Below are positions 36,043 to 44,740 of a DNA stretch of 64,000 nucleotides, piece after piece. Origin of the DNA: Flavobacterium johnsoniae (GTDB lineage: Bacteria; Bacteroidota; Bacteroidia; Flavobacteriales; Flavobacteriaceae); NCBI RefSeq assembly GCF_001879205.1, contig NZ_MLFK01000013.1, forward strand, positions 1 to 64,000, written 5' to 3'. The first letter of the stretch is position 1, and each line of letters opens with the position of its first letter. Made by a program: the position numbers and the translations under genes. Below the pieces are notes generated by a model. The model made no database searches. It was not told the DNA's origin and saw only the letters and a program-made list of their open reading frames with translations.

Positions 36043-36867
36043 TTGAAAAAACGAAATGTCGAATTGGTCATTATCTCTGATGTCCATTTGGGAACTTACG
36101 GAAGTCACGCAAAAGAGCTAAACAACTATCTATCAACCATTAAACCCAAAACCTTAGTCTTAAATGGCGATATAATTGATGCCTGGCAGTTTAGAAAATC
36201 TTACTTTCCAAAAGCACATTTAAGGGTTATCCAGCGTATAATCGGGATGGCTTCAAAAGGGACAAAAGTGTATTACATCACTGGAAATCACGATGAAATT
36301 CTTCGAAAATTCAGCGATATGAATATGGGGAATTTTTCACTGGTTGATAAATTAGTTTTAGAATTAGATGACAAAAAAGCCTGGATTTTTCACGGAGATG
36401 TTTTTGATGCCTCTGTACAACATTCTAAATGGATTGCAAAACTGGGCGGTTTAGGTTATGATTATTTAATTCTCACAAATCGTTTTGCAAATTGGTGTTT
36501 AGCAAAATTAGGACGTGAACCGTATTCTTTTTCTAAAAAAATAAAAGCCAGTGTAAAAAAAGCGGTGAAATTTATCTCCGATTTCGAAACTACCGCCACT
36601 GACCTGGCAATCGAAAAAAACTACGATTATGTAATATGCGGTCATATACACGAACCTAAAATACTGACTAAAGAAAACAAATACGGATCTACATTATATT
36701 TAAATTCAGGAGATTGGGTCGAAAACTTAACAGCACTCGAATACCATAAAAAACGCTGGAAATTATATTCGTACACGCATACCCATTTTACTGAAGAAGA
36801 AAATCTGTTTGAAATGGAAGACATTTTAACATCTCAGATGCTGTCTAATATTATTCTTAAGAAATAA
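36043..36867 (+). CDS. LpxH-like metallophosphoesterase
   Basis: The 274-residue protein starts at a TTG (36043). Metal motifs DVHLG (14-18), NGDIIDAW, GNHDE, HGDVFD and GHIHEP follow the calcineurin-like pattern of UDP-2,3-diacylglucosamine pyrophosphatases (lipid A pathway). The best fit is the LpxH/LpxH2 group; the exact substrate is not proven. It is cytosolic or peripheral. It is divergent from aroC. Confidence 0.85.
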   Translation: MKKRNVELVIISDVHLGTYGSHAKELNNYLSTIKPKTLVLNGDIIDAWQFRKSYFPKAHLRVIQRIIGMASKGTKVYYITGNHDEILRKFSDMNMGNFSLVDKLVLELDDKKAWIFHGDVFDASVQHSKWIAKLGGLGYDYLILTNRFANWCLAKLGREPYSFSKKIKASVKKAVKFISDFETTATDLAIEKNYDYVICGHIHEPKILTKENKYGSTLYLNSGDWVENLTALEYHKKRWKLYSYTHTHFTEEENLFEMEDILTSQMLSNIILKK

Positions 36868-37025
36868 CTAAAAAATCAGCGTTTAAAGTACCTGCAGCCG
36901 TTTTTGTTAACTTTTGGATGCTTCGAAAATTCAAAAAATGTGAATTATATAACAATTTCTAAAAATATTATACGTTCTTCATAAACAAGGAAATCTAAAT
37001 TTGACAAAAATTAATTAACCATTTT

Positions 37026-37523
37026 ATGAAGAAGATCATATTATCTGCCATTATGCTTTTTGGATTAGCATTTACGGCTCAATCTCAAGAAATTTCAAAA
37101 AACGCTTTAGGGATACGTTTAGGAGACAATAACGGATTTGGAGGAGAGGTATCCTACCAGTTAGGATTAAACCAAAAAAACAGACTTGAATTTGATTTAG
37201 GCTGGAGAAATAGCAGCGATGTAGATGCTATAAAAGGAGTTGCTCTTTACCAATGGGTTTGGAACATCGACGGCGGATTTAACTGGTATGCAGGTGTTGG
37301 GGGTGGTTTAGCCGCTTGGGATCACGATTATTACAACAATAATTATCGATATAACGACAGCGGAACTTACGTTTTTGCAGCCGGAGATATTGGTATCGAA
37401 TACAGATTTTCAGAAGTGCCAATCACACTGTCATTAGATGCAAGACCTGAAATTGGTTCTGGATACTATGATGATGACAATTTTGGATTTGACGTTGGTT
37501 TAGGCGTTAAATTCCGATTCTAA
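37026..37523 (+). CDS. Small outer-membrane beta-barrel protein
   Basis: The 165-residue protein has a signal peptide (MKKIILSAIMLFGLAFTAQSQ). It shows about eight alternating strands rich in Gly and aromatic residues and ends in aromatic FRF, as OmpX/OmpA-like barrels do. A Tyr/Asn/Asp-rich loop (about 105-120) may be exposed. Function is unknown. A strong terminator follows. Confidence 0.8.
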   Translation: MKKIILSAIMLFGLAFTAQSQEISKNALGIRLGDNNGFGGEVSYQLGLNQKNRLEFDLGWRNSSDVDAIKGVALYQWVWNIDGGFNWYAGVGGGLAAWDHDYYNNNYRYNDSGTYVFAAGDIGIEYRFSEVPITLSLDARPEIGSGYYDDDNFGFDVGLGVKFRF

Positions 37524-37550
37524 ATAAAAATAAAAAATAATTGTAAGAAG

Positions 37551-37585
37551 AAACCTGTCGTTTTAATATCGACAGGTTTTTTTTT
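37551..37585 (+). terminator. Terminator after the small barrel protein
   Basis: AAACCTGTCG and CGACAGGTTT form a perfect 10-bp stem with a 9-nt loop, followed by a run of nine or more T. Confidence 0.9.
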
Positions 37586-37628
37586 ATCTTAACTGAAAAA
37601 AATGTGTCAAGTTTGAACTACACTGTAA

Positions 37629-38054
37629 TTATTTAATAATAATCTCTTTTTTAGAATGTACTTTCACTACAGTATAGGGATATGAAATCACCTGAAGCAG
37701 CATAGCGTCAGGAGCTGGAGCTTTTTCCTTAATAGTGATAATGATATTTTTATCTGTTTCTTCAACATTTTCAATACCTATAGAATAACCGCTGGTGTTT
37801 TTCTCACCCATATTCAAAATCACATAATTCGAATTATTAATATCAGCCTGTTTCATTTTATCAGCCAAAAGCGGATCATTTTCAAGCATTTTAATTTCGT
37901 TAGGCTCTGTCAGGATTTCAAAAAATTTAATATTACCGCCGCCAGTAGACTGTTCTGTAAGAACTTCATACAAGGCAGGATTTGAACTTGTTGCTTTTTT
38001 TGTTGCACAAGAAGTCAAAACAAAAATTACCAAAACCGAAATTACTTTTTTCAT
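37629..38054 (-). CDS. PrcB-like lipoprotein
   Basis: The 141-residue protein has a lipoprotein signal (LTSCATKK, Cys16). The C-terminal part, GEKNTSGYSIGIENV and APAPDAMLLQVISYPYTVVKV, resembles the PrcB C-terminal domain, first described in a protease complex subunit of Treponema. Its role here is unknown. It follows bshA by 27 bp and is probably cotranscribed. Confidence 0.75.
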   Translation of the reverse strand: MKKVISVLVIFVLTSCATKKATSSNPALYEVLTEQSTGGGNIKFFEILTEPNEIKMLENDPLLADKMKQADINNSNYVILNMGEKNTSGYSIGIENVEETDKNIIITIKEKAPAPDAMLLQVISYPYTVVKVHSKKEIIIK

Positions 38055-38081
38055 TACGTTTAATTTTTAAAATTAATGTTT

Positions 38082-39218
38082 CTATTCTTTATAATCGTCA
38101 ATTGCTTTTTGATACAAAGCTTCATATTTAGGCAGAATATTTTTAATATCAAATTTCCTGGCAACTTCTAATGCATTTGCTTTGAATTCATTCAAGGTCG
38201 CATCGTCTTTTAAGATTTTAATAGCATTTGCCGCCATTTCATCTACATTTCCAACATTACTCAAATATCCTGAGATACCATCAAAGTTAACCTCCGGCAA
38301 ACCGCCCGAGTTACTTGATATTACCGGAACACCGCAGGCCATGGCTTCTAATGCGGCCAAACCAAAACTTTCTGTTTCTGATGGAAGTAAAAACAAATCC
38401 GTCATGCATAAAATCTTATCAATTTCGTTGCTGTTCCCAAAGAAAATTACTTTATCGTAAATTCCCAGTTCCATACATAAAACCTCCGCTTTTTCTTTTT
38501 CAGGACCATCACCCACCATCATTAATTTTGCAGGCATTTCTTTCTGAATATTATAGAAAATTTTAATAATATCCGGAATACGTTTTACCTTTCTAAAGTT
38601 ACTGATGTGCGTAATAATACGTTCATTTTCCTTTGCCATAACATAACGGTGGCAAGGTGCACCAGGGTCTTTAATGACTTTATCCAATTCAATAAAATTC
38701 GGGATTACCTTGATTTTATTCTTGATTTTAAACAACTTCAAAGTATCATCTTTCAAACTCTGTGACACAGAAGTCACATAATCTGATTTATTGATACTAA
38801 ACGTTACCGCAGGTTTATAAAACGGATGATTCCCAACCAGAGTAATATCAGTTCCGTGAAGCGTTGTAATCATCGGAAGATTAATTCCTTCATTCTTCAG
38901 CATTTGCTTTGCCATATAGCCCGCATAAGCATGCGGAATAGCATAATGCACATGAAGCACTTCAATTTTATACAATTTCACCATATCAACCAATTTGCTT
39001 GACAAAGCCAATTCGTACGGCTGATAATGGAATAAAGGATATTCAGGAACGTTTACTTCGTGATAATGAACATTAGGATTCAAAAGTGCCAGTCTAACCG
39101 GCTGACTGTAAGTTATAAAATGTATTTCGTGTCCGCGTCTGGCTAATTCAAGGCCTAGTTCTGTAGCAACTACACCACTACCGCCAAAAGTTGGATAACA
39201 AACTATTGCTATTTTCAT
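38082..39218 (-). CDS. bshA: Bacillithiol glycosyltransferase BshA
   Basis: The 378-residue GT4 enzyme joins N-acetylglucosamine to L-malate, the first step of bacillithiol synthesis. YPTFGGSGVVATELG at the N-terminus, HVHYAIPHAYAGYMA, TTLHGTDITLVG, HISNFRKVKR and LPSETESFGLAALEAMACG are diagnostic. It is cytosolic. bshB and bshC are not in the window. It is followed by the PrcB-like gene. Confidence 0.95.
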   Translation of the reverse strand: MKIAIVCYPTFGGSGVVATELGLELARRGHEIHFITYSQPVRLALLNPNVHYHEVNVPEYPLFHYQPYELALSSKLVDMVKLYKIEVLHVHYAIPHAYAGYMAKQMLKNEGINLPMITTLHGTDITLVGNHPFYKPAVTFSINKSDYVTSVSQSLKDDTLKLFKIKNKIKVIPNFIELDKVIKDPGAPCHRYVMAKENERIITHISNFRKVKRIPDIIKIFYNIQKEMPAKLMMVGDGPEKEKAEVLCMELGIYDKVIFFGNSNEIDKILCMTDLFLLPSETESFGLAALEAMACGVPVISSNSGGLPEVNFDGISGYLSNVGNVDEMAANAIKILKDDATLNEFKANALEVARKFDIKNILPKYEALYQKAIDDYKE

Positions 39219-39450
39219 GTATTAAATTTAATAACTACGAAAGTACTCAAAAATCAGGTTTAATTAAGTATTTCAATTGTTAGATTTTTGTGAATCTTAG
39301 ATTTGCCAGATTATTAGATTGTTAGAATTTTCAATTATTATGCTCTGTACCCTCCTGAGCGAAATCAAAGAAAAAATCATCGTAACTTACAATCTTATAA
39401 TTTTTCAATTCTATTTTTAAGAAGCAGAAAATTAATTTTCATAAGAAACA

Positions 39451-39534
39451 CCCGTCCCGCTGTCCGCTAAATCTTTTGCTCCGCCCCCGAAGTTTCGGGA
39501 CCTGCACAAAAGGATATCGCTTCCATCGGGGCTA
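39451..39534 (-). ncRNA. Structured GC-rich element (copy 2)
   Basis: On the minus strand CCCG-ATGGAAGC and GCGGACAG-CGGG flank a stem that includes TCCTTTTG/CAAAAGAT and an inner hairpin CCCGAA/TTCGGG. The two-sided internal loop (AUGGAAGC with GCGGACAG) matches copy 1 at 22494-22603 (AUAGAAGC with GCGGAUAG). The flanking pairs differ between copies yet still pair. No clear promoter or U-run was found. Probably the same family; possibly Flavo-1. Confidence 0.55.
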
Positions 39535-39609
39535 GATTAGAAGTTACTATTTTCATAAGAACTTCATCATCAGTCATTCCGAGGAACAAGAAGTATCTAA
39601 ACAAAAAAA

Positions 39610-39637
39610 AAGGCACAAAATCTAAATTTCGTGCCTT
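39610..39637 (-). terminator. Terminator of the 160-residue protein gene
   Basis: AAGGCAC and GTGCCTT pair with AAAT/ATTT extending the stem past one mismatch; T-rich sequence follows on the minus strand. It lies 22 bp after the stop codon. Confidence 0.7.
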
Positions 39638-39659
39638 ATATATAGTAATAAATTTTCTC

Positions 39660-40142
39660 TTAGAAAAATCTGCTGTGCCAGCTGTCGGCAGCAGGAACTT
39701 CCCAGGATTCATTGAATTCTTCGATATTGTTTACCAAATTATTAAAAACAATAGTATTCTCAGAAACTGATTTATCCTTTACCATTTTCTTGAAATCAAT
39801 TAATGGTTTATGTGCGATATGTTCGCCATTTTTAAAAGTAACGTTCATTTTATCCAATAGATCAACGTTATACTTCTTTTCTAAACTTTGAATAAATTCT
39901 ACTGAACTATCAATTGAACAGCCTGTTGCAGCCTGTACTTCCTGATTTACAGCTAATATTATAAAACGATTGTATTTTAGCAAAAATGACGCCTCAAGAC
40001 TTGTTCCGTGTGCGGCCCATTCTTCTACAAAAGCTTTTAAATCGGTTTCGATTTCAGAAAATTCTTCCTCAGAAAATTTTCTGTTCGACTGGTAAATCCA
40101 AACTCTTGATTCACCCGGTAAATTTTCAAAAGGTATATACAT
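39660..40142 (-). CDS. Conserved flavobacterial protein of unknown function
   Basis: The 160-residue soluble protein has no signal peptide. It is acidic and starts MYIPFENLPGESRVWIYQSNR. Homologues are, from memory, often labelled ABC transporter ATPase, but no Walker A, ABC signature or Walker B motif is present, so that label is unsupported here. It is the last gene of a minus-strand run starting at the amidase, after the CCG-domain protein. Confidence 0.8.
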   Translation of the reverse strand: MYIPFENLPGESRVWIYQSNRKFSEEEFSEIETDLKAFVEEWAAHGTSLEASFLLKYNRFIILAVNQEVQAATGCSIDSSVEFIQSLEKKYNVDLLDKMNVTFKNGEHIAHKPLIDFKKMVKDKSVSENTIVFNNLVNNIEEFNESWEVPAADSWHSRFF

Positions 40143-40188
40143 TTTTAATTTTAGATTTTAGATTGTTGATTTAGATTTGCTGAAAGTG

Positions 40189-40262
40189 TCAGGTTTCAGG
40201 TTTCAGGTTTCAGCTAAAAACTCAGCACCATAGTATCTTAGAACCTTAGCACCTTTTTTTTT
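40189..40262. repeat. TCAGGTT tandem repeat and degenerate CTTAG array, copy 2
   Basis: TCAGGTT occurs three times in a row at 40189-40209. Next to it (40216-40262) is an array of CTTAG/AACCTTAGCACC words like copy 1 at 21171-21215. The array sits between two genes of the same run. Confidence 0.5.
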
Positions 40263-41052
40263 ACAAATCCTGTGCGTTTGCAATTAACTCAGCAACGTCC
40301 ATTACTTTTACCTCACCCTCTTTATGCGCATGTTTAATTCCGTCTGTTAACATCGTATTACAGAACGGACAACCCGCAGCGATAATATCCGGTTTTACTT
40401 CTAAAGCATCTTCTGTACGAAGAACGTTTACTTCTTTGTTTCCAGGTTCAGCATCTTTAAACATTTGTGCTCCACCTGCTCCACAACATAATCCGTTTGC
40501 TTTAGAGCGTTTCATTTCGACTAATTCAACGTCTAACTTCTGAATTAAATCTCTTGGTGCTTCATAAACTTTATTGGCTCTTCCTAAATAGCAAGGATCA
40601 TGAAAAGTAATTTTTTTTCCTTTAAACTGTCCGCCTTCAACCGTAAGTCTTCCGTCATCAATTAATGATTTCAGGAATTCCGTATGATGAATAACTTCAT
40701 AATTACCTCCCAATTCAGGGTATTCATTCTTTAGCGTATTAAAACAATGCGGGCAAGCTGTAACAATTTTTTTTGCCTCATATGCATTCAAAACCTCAAT
40801 ATTCATCATGGCCTGCATTTGAAACAAAAACTCATTTCCAGCTCTTTTTGCAGGATCACCAGTACAGCTTTCTTCTGTACCCAATACTGCAAAAGAAACA
40901 TTAGTACGATTTAAAATACGCACAAATGCCTTAGTAATTTTTTTTGCTCTATCATCAAAACTTCCTGCGCAACCTACCCAAAACAAAACTTCTGGTTGTT
41001 TTCCTTCGGCCAGCATTTCTGCCATTGTTGGTACTACTAAACTTTCTGACAT
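40261..41052 (-). CDS. CCG-domain iron-sulfur oxidoreductase subunit
   Basis: The 263-residue protein has two cysteine-rich CCG-type motifs: CPHCFNTLKNEYP with a later CGAGGAQMF (CCGAGG), and GCPFCNTML, as in HdrB, GlpC and LutA. Such subunits hold unusual iron-sulfur clusters and work with a membrane partner. The partner is probably the gene directly upstream (41184-42521). The electron donor and acceptor are unknown. Confidence 0.9.
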   Translation of the reverse strand: MSESLVVPTMAEMLAEGKQPEVLFWVGCAGSFDDRAKKITKAFVRILNRTNVSFAVLGTEESCTGDPAKRAGNEFLFQMQAMMNIEVLNAYEAKKIVTACPHCFNTLKNEYPELGGNYEVIHHTEFLKSLIDDGRLTVEGGQFKGKKITFHDPCYLGRANKVYEAPRDLIQKLDVELVEMKRSKANGLCCGAGGAQMFKDAEPGNKEVNVLRTEDALEVKPDIIAAGCPFCNTMLTDGIKHAHKEGEVKVMDVAELIANAQDL

Positions 41053-41183
41053 CTTATTCTGTTGTTAAATCGGTTAATCGTTCATTTGTTTAATCACTTT
41101 ATAAGTGAAGAACAAAAAACAAAAACCGAAATTATTTTAAAATCGATTAACGGTTAAACAACTAACCGATTAAACAATAAATC

Positions 41184-42521
41184 TTAATTTTCGTTTTTCC
41201 AATTCAATCGGTCCTGCTGGCTGTACTGCCATGGAGCACCATTATTCTCGATATTTGTCATCATAGCATTTAATGACATTGGCGCAGCACTCTGCTCCAT
41301 CACTAAATAACGACGCATATCCATAATAATAGACAAAGGACTAATATTTACCGGACATTCCTCAACACAGGCATTACATGAAGTACAAGCCCACAATTCT
41401 TCCGGCGTAATGTAATCATTTAATAATGTTTTATTATCAGGAACAAAAACACCTTTGTTAGCATCAATATTTTTTCCAACTTCCTGGAGACGGTCTCTTG
41501 TATCCATCATGATCTTACGTGGAGACAATTTTTTACCGGTTTGGTTCGCTGGACAAGAAGATGTACAACGACCACATTCTGTACAAGTATAAGCGTTTAA
41601 AAGCTGTACCCAGTTTAAATCCTGAACATCACTTGCACCAAATTTGCTTGGAGCAGCATTTTCATCAACCGGAGCAGCAGCAAACGGATCAGCATTTGGA
41701 TCCATCATTAACTTAACTTCTTTTGTTACCGAAGCCAGATTATCAAACTGACCTTCCGGATTTAAATTAGCAAAATAGGTATTTGGGAAAGCTAACAGAA
41801 TATGTAAATGCTTTGAGAAATACAGATAGTTCATAAAAACCAAAATACCTGCAATATGAAGCCACCAAAAAGCTTCAAATAAAATCATAACCAATTCGTT
41901 GGACATTCCATTAAACATTGGTGCAATAAACTGGCTTACTGGAAAACTTCCAGCTTTATGAAAATGAGAGAAACCTCCGGGTACATTTTGCAAATGCAAG
42001 TCAGAAGCATTCATTAACAAGAACAAAATCATTAAAACGGTTTCAAAATACAAAATGTAATTGGCATCACTTTTAGGAAATCCGTTTAGATCCGGGTTTA
42101 TAAAACGCTTTAACTTAATCACATTTCTTCTGATCCAGAAAACGGTAACAGCAAAAATGACAAGTATTGCCAAAATTTCAAATGAAGCAATTAAAACATC
42201 ATAAACCCCACCTAAGTAAGGCGCAAATATTCTATGAGTTCCAAATAACCCATCTATAATAATTTCGAGTAATTCGATATTAATAATGATAAAACCCACA
42301 TAAACAAAAATATGAAGTATTCCGGCAACAGGGCGTCTCACCATTTTTGACTGCCCAAGCGCAATCAATGCCATGTTTTTCCAGCGTGCTTTAGAATTAT
42401 CCTTTCGATTTACATCTACTCCCAAGTTTATGTTTCGGATGATTTTTTTTACGCTCGCTGCAAAAAAACCGAAACCAACTATAAGAAGTATGGCGAACAA
42501 AATATTATCTAAATAACTCAT
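41184..42521 (-). CDS. Membrane iron-sulfur protein, HdrC/GlpC-like
   Basis: The 445-residue protein has about five to six membrane segments in the first 270 residues, then a cytosolic domain with two 4Fe-4S motifs: CTECGRCTSSCPANQ and CTSCNACVEECPVN. Conserved His residues in the membrane part could bind haem. It forms an electron-transfer pair with the CCG-domain subunit downstream. It begins 5 bp after the MCE gene. Confidence 0.9.
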   Translation of the reverse strand: MSYLDNILFAILLIVGFGFFAASVKKIIRNINLGVDVNRKDNSKARWKNMALIALGQSKMVRRPVAGILHIFVYVGFIIINIELLEIIIDGLFGTHRIFAPYLGGVYDVLIASFEILAILVIFAVTVFWIRRNVIKLKRFINPDLNGFPKSDANYILYFETVLMILFLLMNASDLHLQNVPGGFSHFHKAGSFPVSQFIAPMFNGMSNELVMILFEAFWWLHIAGILVFMNYLYFSKHLHILLAFPNTYFANLNPEGQFDNLASVTKEVKLMMDPNADPFAAAPVDENAAPSKFGASDVQDLNWVQLLNAYTCTECGRCTSSCPANQTGKKLSPRKIMMDTRDRLQEVGKNIDANKGVFVPDNKTLLNDYITPEELWACTSCNACVEECPVNISPLSIIMDMRRYLVMEQSAAPMSLNAMMTNIENNGAPWQYSQQDRLNWKNEN

Positions 42522-42526
42522 TACAA

Positions 42527-43492
42527 TTATTTTTTATCAGTTGAATTAGCATCTTCTGCCGGAGCTACGTAAGGTTTGTTTTTCTTTCCAAAAAGAGAAA
42601 CATTTACGTAACGTGTTGGGTACAAACGAACATCCTGCAGCAACAATTCAAGTTCTTTTGAAGTTTTAGACAGGTTATTATAAAGAGCATCATCATTTAA
42701 TAATTTACCTGCTGTTCCTTTTCCGGAATTTAAATTAGCCATAATAGCATCTACTTTTGCTAAAGTCTGGTTTAGGTTACGTACTGTTTTTCCTAAATCT
42801 GCTTTGTTTAAAGAATCTGATATTTTGTTGAAATTGCTTGACATTTTATTAAAGTTTGTCACCACTCCGTTTATCTGGCCTTTGTTTGTATCCAGAATAT
42901 TATTAAGACTTCCTGAAGCTCTATGAAACTGCTCCATTGTCTGGCTCAGTTCGGCTAAAGTTTTCTTTAAATCCTGTTGTGTTTTTTGATCTAAAACATT
43001 GTTTAATCCAGTAACCAGATTATCAATATTTAAGAGCATTTTATCCAATTTTTGTGTAATTGGTTCGATTTTGCCTCCCAAAGACTCTGTTAATCCTAAC
43101 TTAACATCTGACTGAAGTGTCTGTCCGTCTTCGGCAAGATCTTTATCTGCTAAATTTGGAATAATAGCAATCTGCTTTCCTCCAATTAAACTGGCAGAAT
43201 ACAAAGATGCTTTACTTGTTTTAGAAATAGGAAAATCCGTTTTTAGCTGCAGTTCAACTAATAATTTTCCTGTATTTTCATTAATAGTAATTTTATTTAC
43301 TTTACCAACAACAAGACCGTTAATGGTAACTGGTGCTGACTGTGCCAGTTCTTCAACATTATCATATTCAACATAAAATGTTTTATAATTTGTAAAAAGA
43401 TCTTTGCCTTTTAAAAAACTGTAGCCCCAAATAAATAGTAAAATTGACGCGATGACTAAAATAGCCGTTTTAATTTCTCTTGTTAGTTTCAA
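42527..43492 (-). CDS. MCE-domain (MlaD-like) lipid transport protein
   Basis: The 321-residue protein has one N-terminal membrane helix (about 7-25), a single MCE domain (about 35-120, YKTFYVEYDNVEELAQSAPVTINGLVVGKV) and a long helical region (150-290). Such proteins carry lipids across the periplasm with an MlaE/MlaF ABC transporter. No mlaE or mlaF is in the window. It is between the amidase and iron-sulfur genes. Confidence 0.9.
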   Translation of the reverse strand: MKLTREIKTAILVIASILLFIWGYSFLKGKDLFTNYKTFYVEYDNVEELAQSAPVTINGLVVGKVNKITINENTGKLLVELQLKTDFPISKTSKASLYSASLIGGKQIAIIPNLADKDLAEDGQTLQSDVKLGLTESLGGKIEPITQKLDKMLLNIDNLVTGLNNVLDQKTQQDLKKTLAELSQTMEQFHRASGSLNNILDTNKGQINGVVTNFNKMSSNFNKISDSLNKADLGKTVRNLNQTLAKVDAIMANLNSGKGTAGKLLNDDALYNNLSKTSKELELLLQDVRLYPTRYVNVSLFGKKNKPYVAPAEDANSTDKK

Positions 43493-43542
43493 AATTCTAG
43501 TGTTTGTTACAAAATTAATATAAATATTCGAACTTGTGACTA

Positions 43543-44658
43543 TTATTTAATTGCGTCCTGAATACTGATTTTTTCTCCATCTCTATTTGCGATCAAAAAG
43601 GCGGCGCCATATCCTTTATCCTTAGCTTCTTCCAGATATTTTTTGGCAGTTTCATAATTAGAAGTTTCCTGATAGAAATATTTATAAATATTGTTTTCGT
43701 ATATCATTGTCACATTTTTTAAACCTTTAAAGTTTTTAGGTTCCAAAGGTGTTTTCTTAATACTTGCTATTAATTGTACTTTAAAAAAAGTTCCTTTTTG
43801 AACGGGTTTAGCAGGAGCTGCTGTCACTTTGGGCTGTGTTGAAGTATCTTTTACAGGCTTTGCCTCCATTGCTTCTGAAGTTCCAGAACCAAAATACTCT
43901 CTTTTATAACTCAAAATTGCTTCCGCAATAGCTTTTGCCACATCATCCTGTCCTTCTTCTGAATTTAAAATATTCCCTTCGGTTGGATTAGAAATAAAAC
44001 CTGTTTCAACCAAAACCCTAGGCATATAAGCTTTATGAAGCACCATAAACGGGGCTTGCTTTACACCTCCCTGTCTGATTTTTTTTCCTAGTTTTTCAAA
44101 GTTGTCTTCAATTTTACTGGCAAGTGAAATACTATTATCTAAATATTCTTCCTGCATCAAAGTCATTCCAATCATAGATTCCGGCGAATTTGGATCAAAA
44201 CCTTCGTACTTGCGCTTATAATCTTTTTCTAAAGTAATTACCGAGTTCTCTTTTTTTGCAGCTTCAAGATTCGATGCTACTTTACTTAAACCCATTACAT
44301 AAGTTTCGGTTCCGTCTGCGGCGGTGTTTTTGTTGGCATTACAGTGAATAGAAACAAAAATATTTGAATTGGCTCTGTTAGCAATATTAGCTCTTTCGAC
44401 CAAGTCGATAAAGACATCGGTTTTACGCGTATAAATTACATTAACGTTTGGACTACTTTCTAAAATTTTACCAACTTTTAACACAATAGCCAAAGCAATA
44501 TTTTTTTCAATCCGGCCGCTATATACCGCGCCAAAGTCATGATCTCCATGTCCGGCATCAAGTGTTACTTTAAAAACATTTGATTGACTATAAGCACAAA
44601 AAGACAGTATTGTTAGAAAAAAAGTAAATATTACTTTAATTTTATGTAATCTATTCAT
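43543..44658 (-). CDS. N-acetylmuramoyl-L-alanine amidase with SPOR-like domain
   Basis: From the ATG at 44658 the protein has 371 residues with a signal peptide (IKVIFTFFLTILSFCAYSQ). An upstream frame from 44724 adds 22 unlikely residues. The Amidase_3 zinc motifs are DAGHGDHDFGA, RIEKNIAL, SIHCNANK and LVETGFISNPTEG. The last 80 residues (FFKVQLIAS to ISIQDAIK) look like a SPOR domain, which binds septal glycan strands. It cuts the peptide from muramic acid during division. It heads the run of minus-strand genes to 39660. Confidence 0.93.
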   Translation of the reverse strand: MNRLHKIKVIFTFFLTILSFCAYSQSNVFKVTLDAGHGDHDFGAVYSGRIEKNIALAIVLKVGKILESSPNVNVIYTRKTDVFIDLVERANIANRANSNIFVSIHCNANKNTAADGTETYVMGLSKVASNLEAAKKENSVITLEKDYKRKYEGFDPNSPESMIGMTLMQEEYLDNSISLASKIEDNFEKLGKKIRQGGVKQAPFMVLHKAYMPRVLVETGFISNPTEGNILNSEEGQDDVAKAIAEAILSYKREYFGSGTSEAMEAKPVKDTSTQPKVTAAPAKPVQKGTFFKVQLIASIKKTPLEPKNFKGLKNVTMIYENNIYKYFYQETSNYETAKKYLEEAKDKGYGAAFLIANRDGEKISIQDAIK

Positions 44659-44740
44659 AAATTCAAAAGTTAATTTTAATAAAATGCAGCTGTTATAATT
44701 TTTACAATTGATTATTTTTGCCAAAAAATTATATGTAAGT

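Larger units (their letters stand above)
39219..39659. repeat. 441-bp repeat-rich gap without genes
   Basis: It holds, from left to right, AT-rich TTAGATT words (39298-39335), a structured GC-rich element (39451-39534), a repeat-like TCATTCCGAGGAACAAG (39576-39592) and the terminator of the next gene (39610-39637). No coding frame fits. It looks like a landing zone for dispersed repeats. Confidence 0.6.

Noticed and set aside
40189..40209. TCAGGTT tandem as a phase-variable repeat
   Set aside because: It has only three units and is not placed in a promoter or coding frame.
41053..41183. Inverted AATCGGTTAA-type words between the iron-sulfur genes
   Set aside because: The arms are short and interrupted; likely another decayed repeat, not a clear regulatory site.
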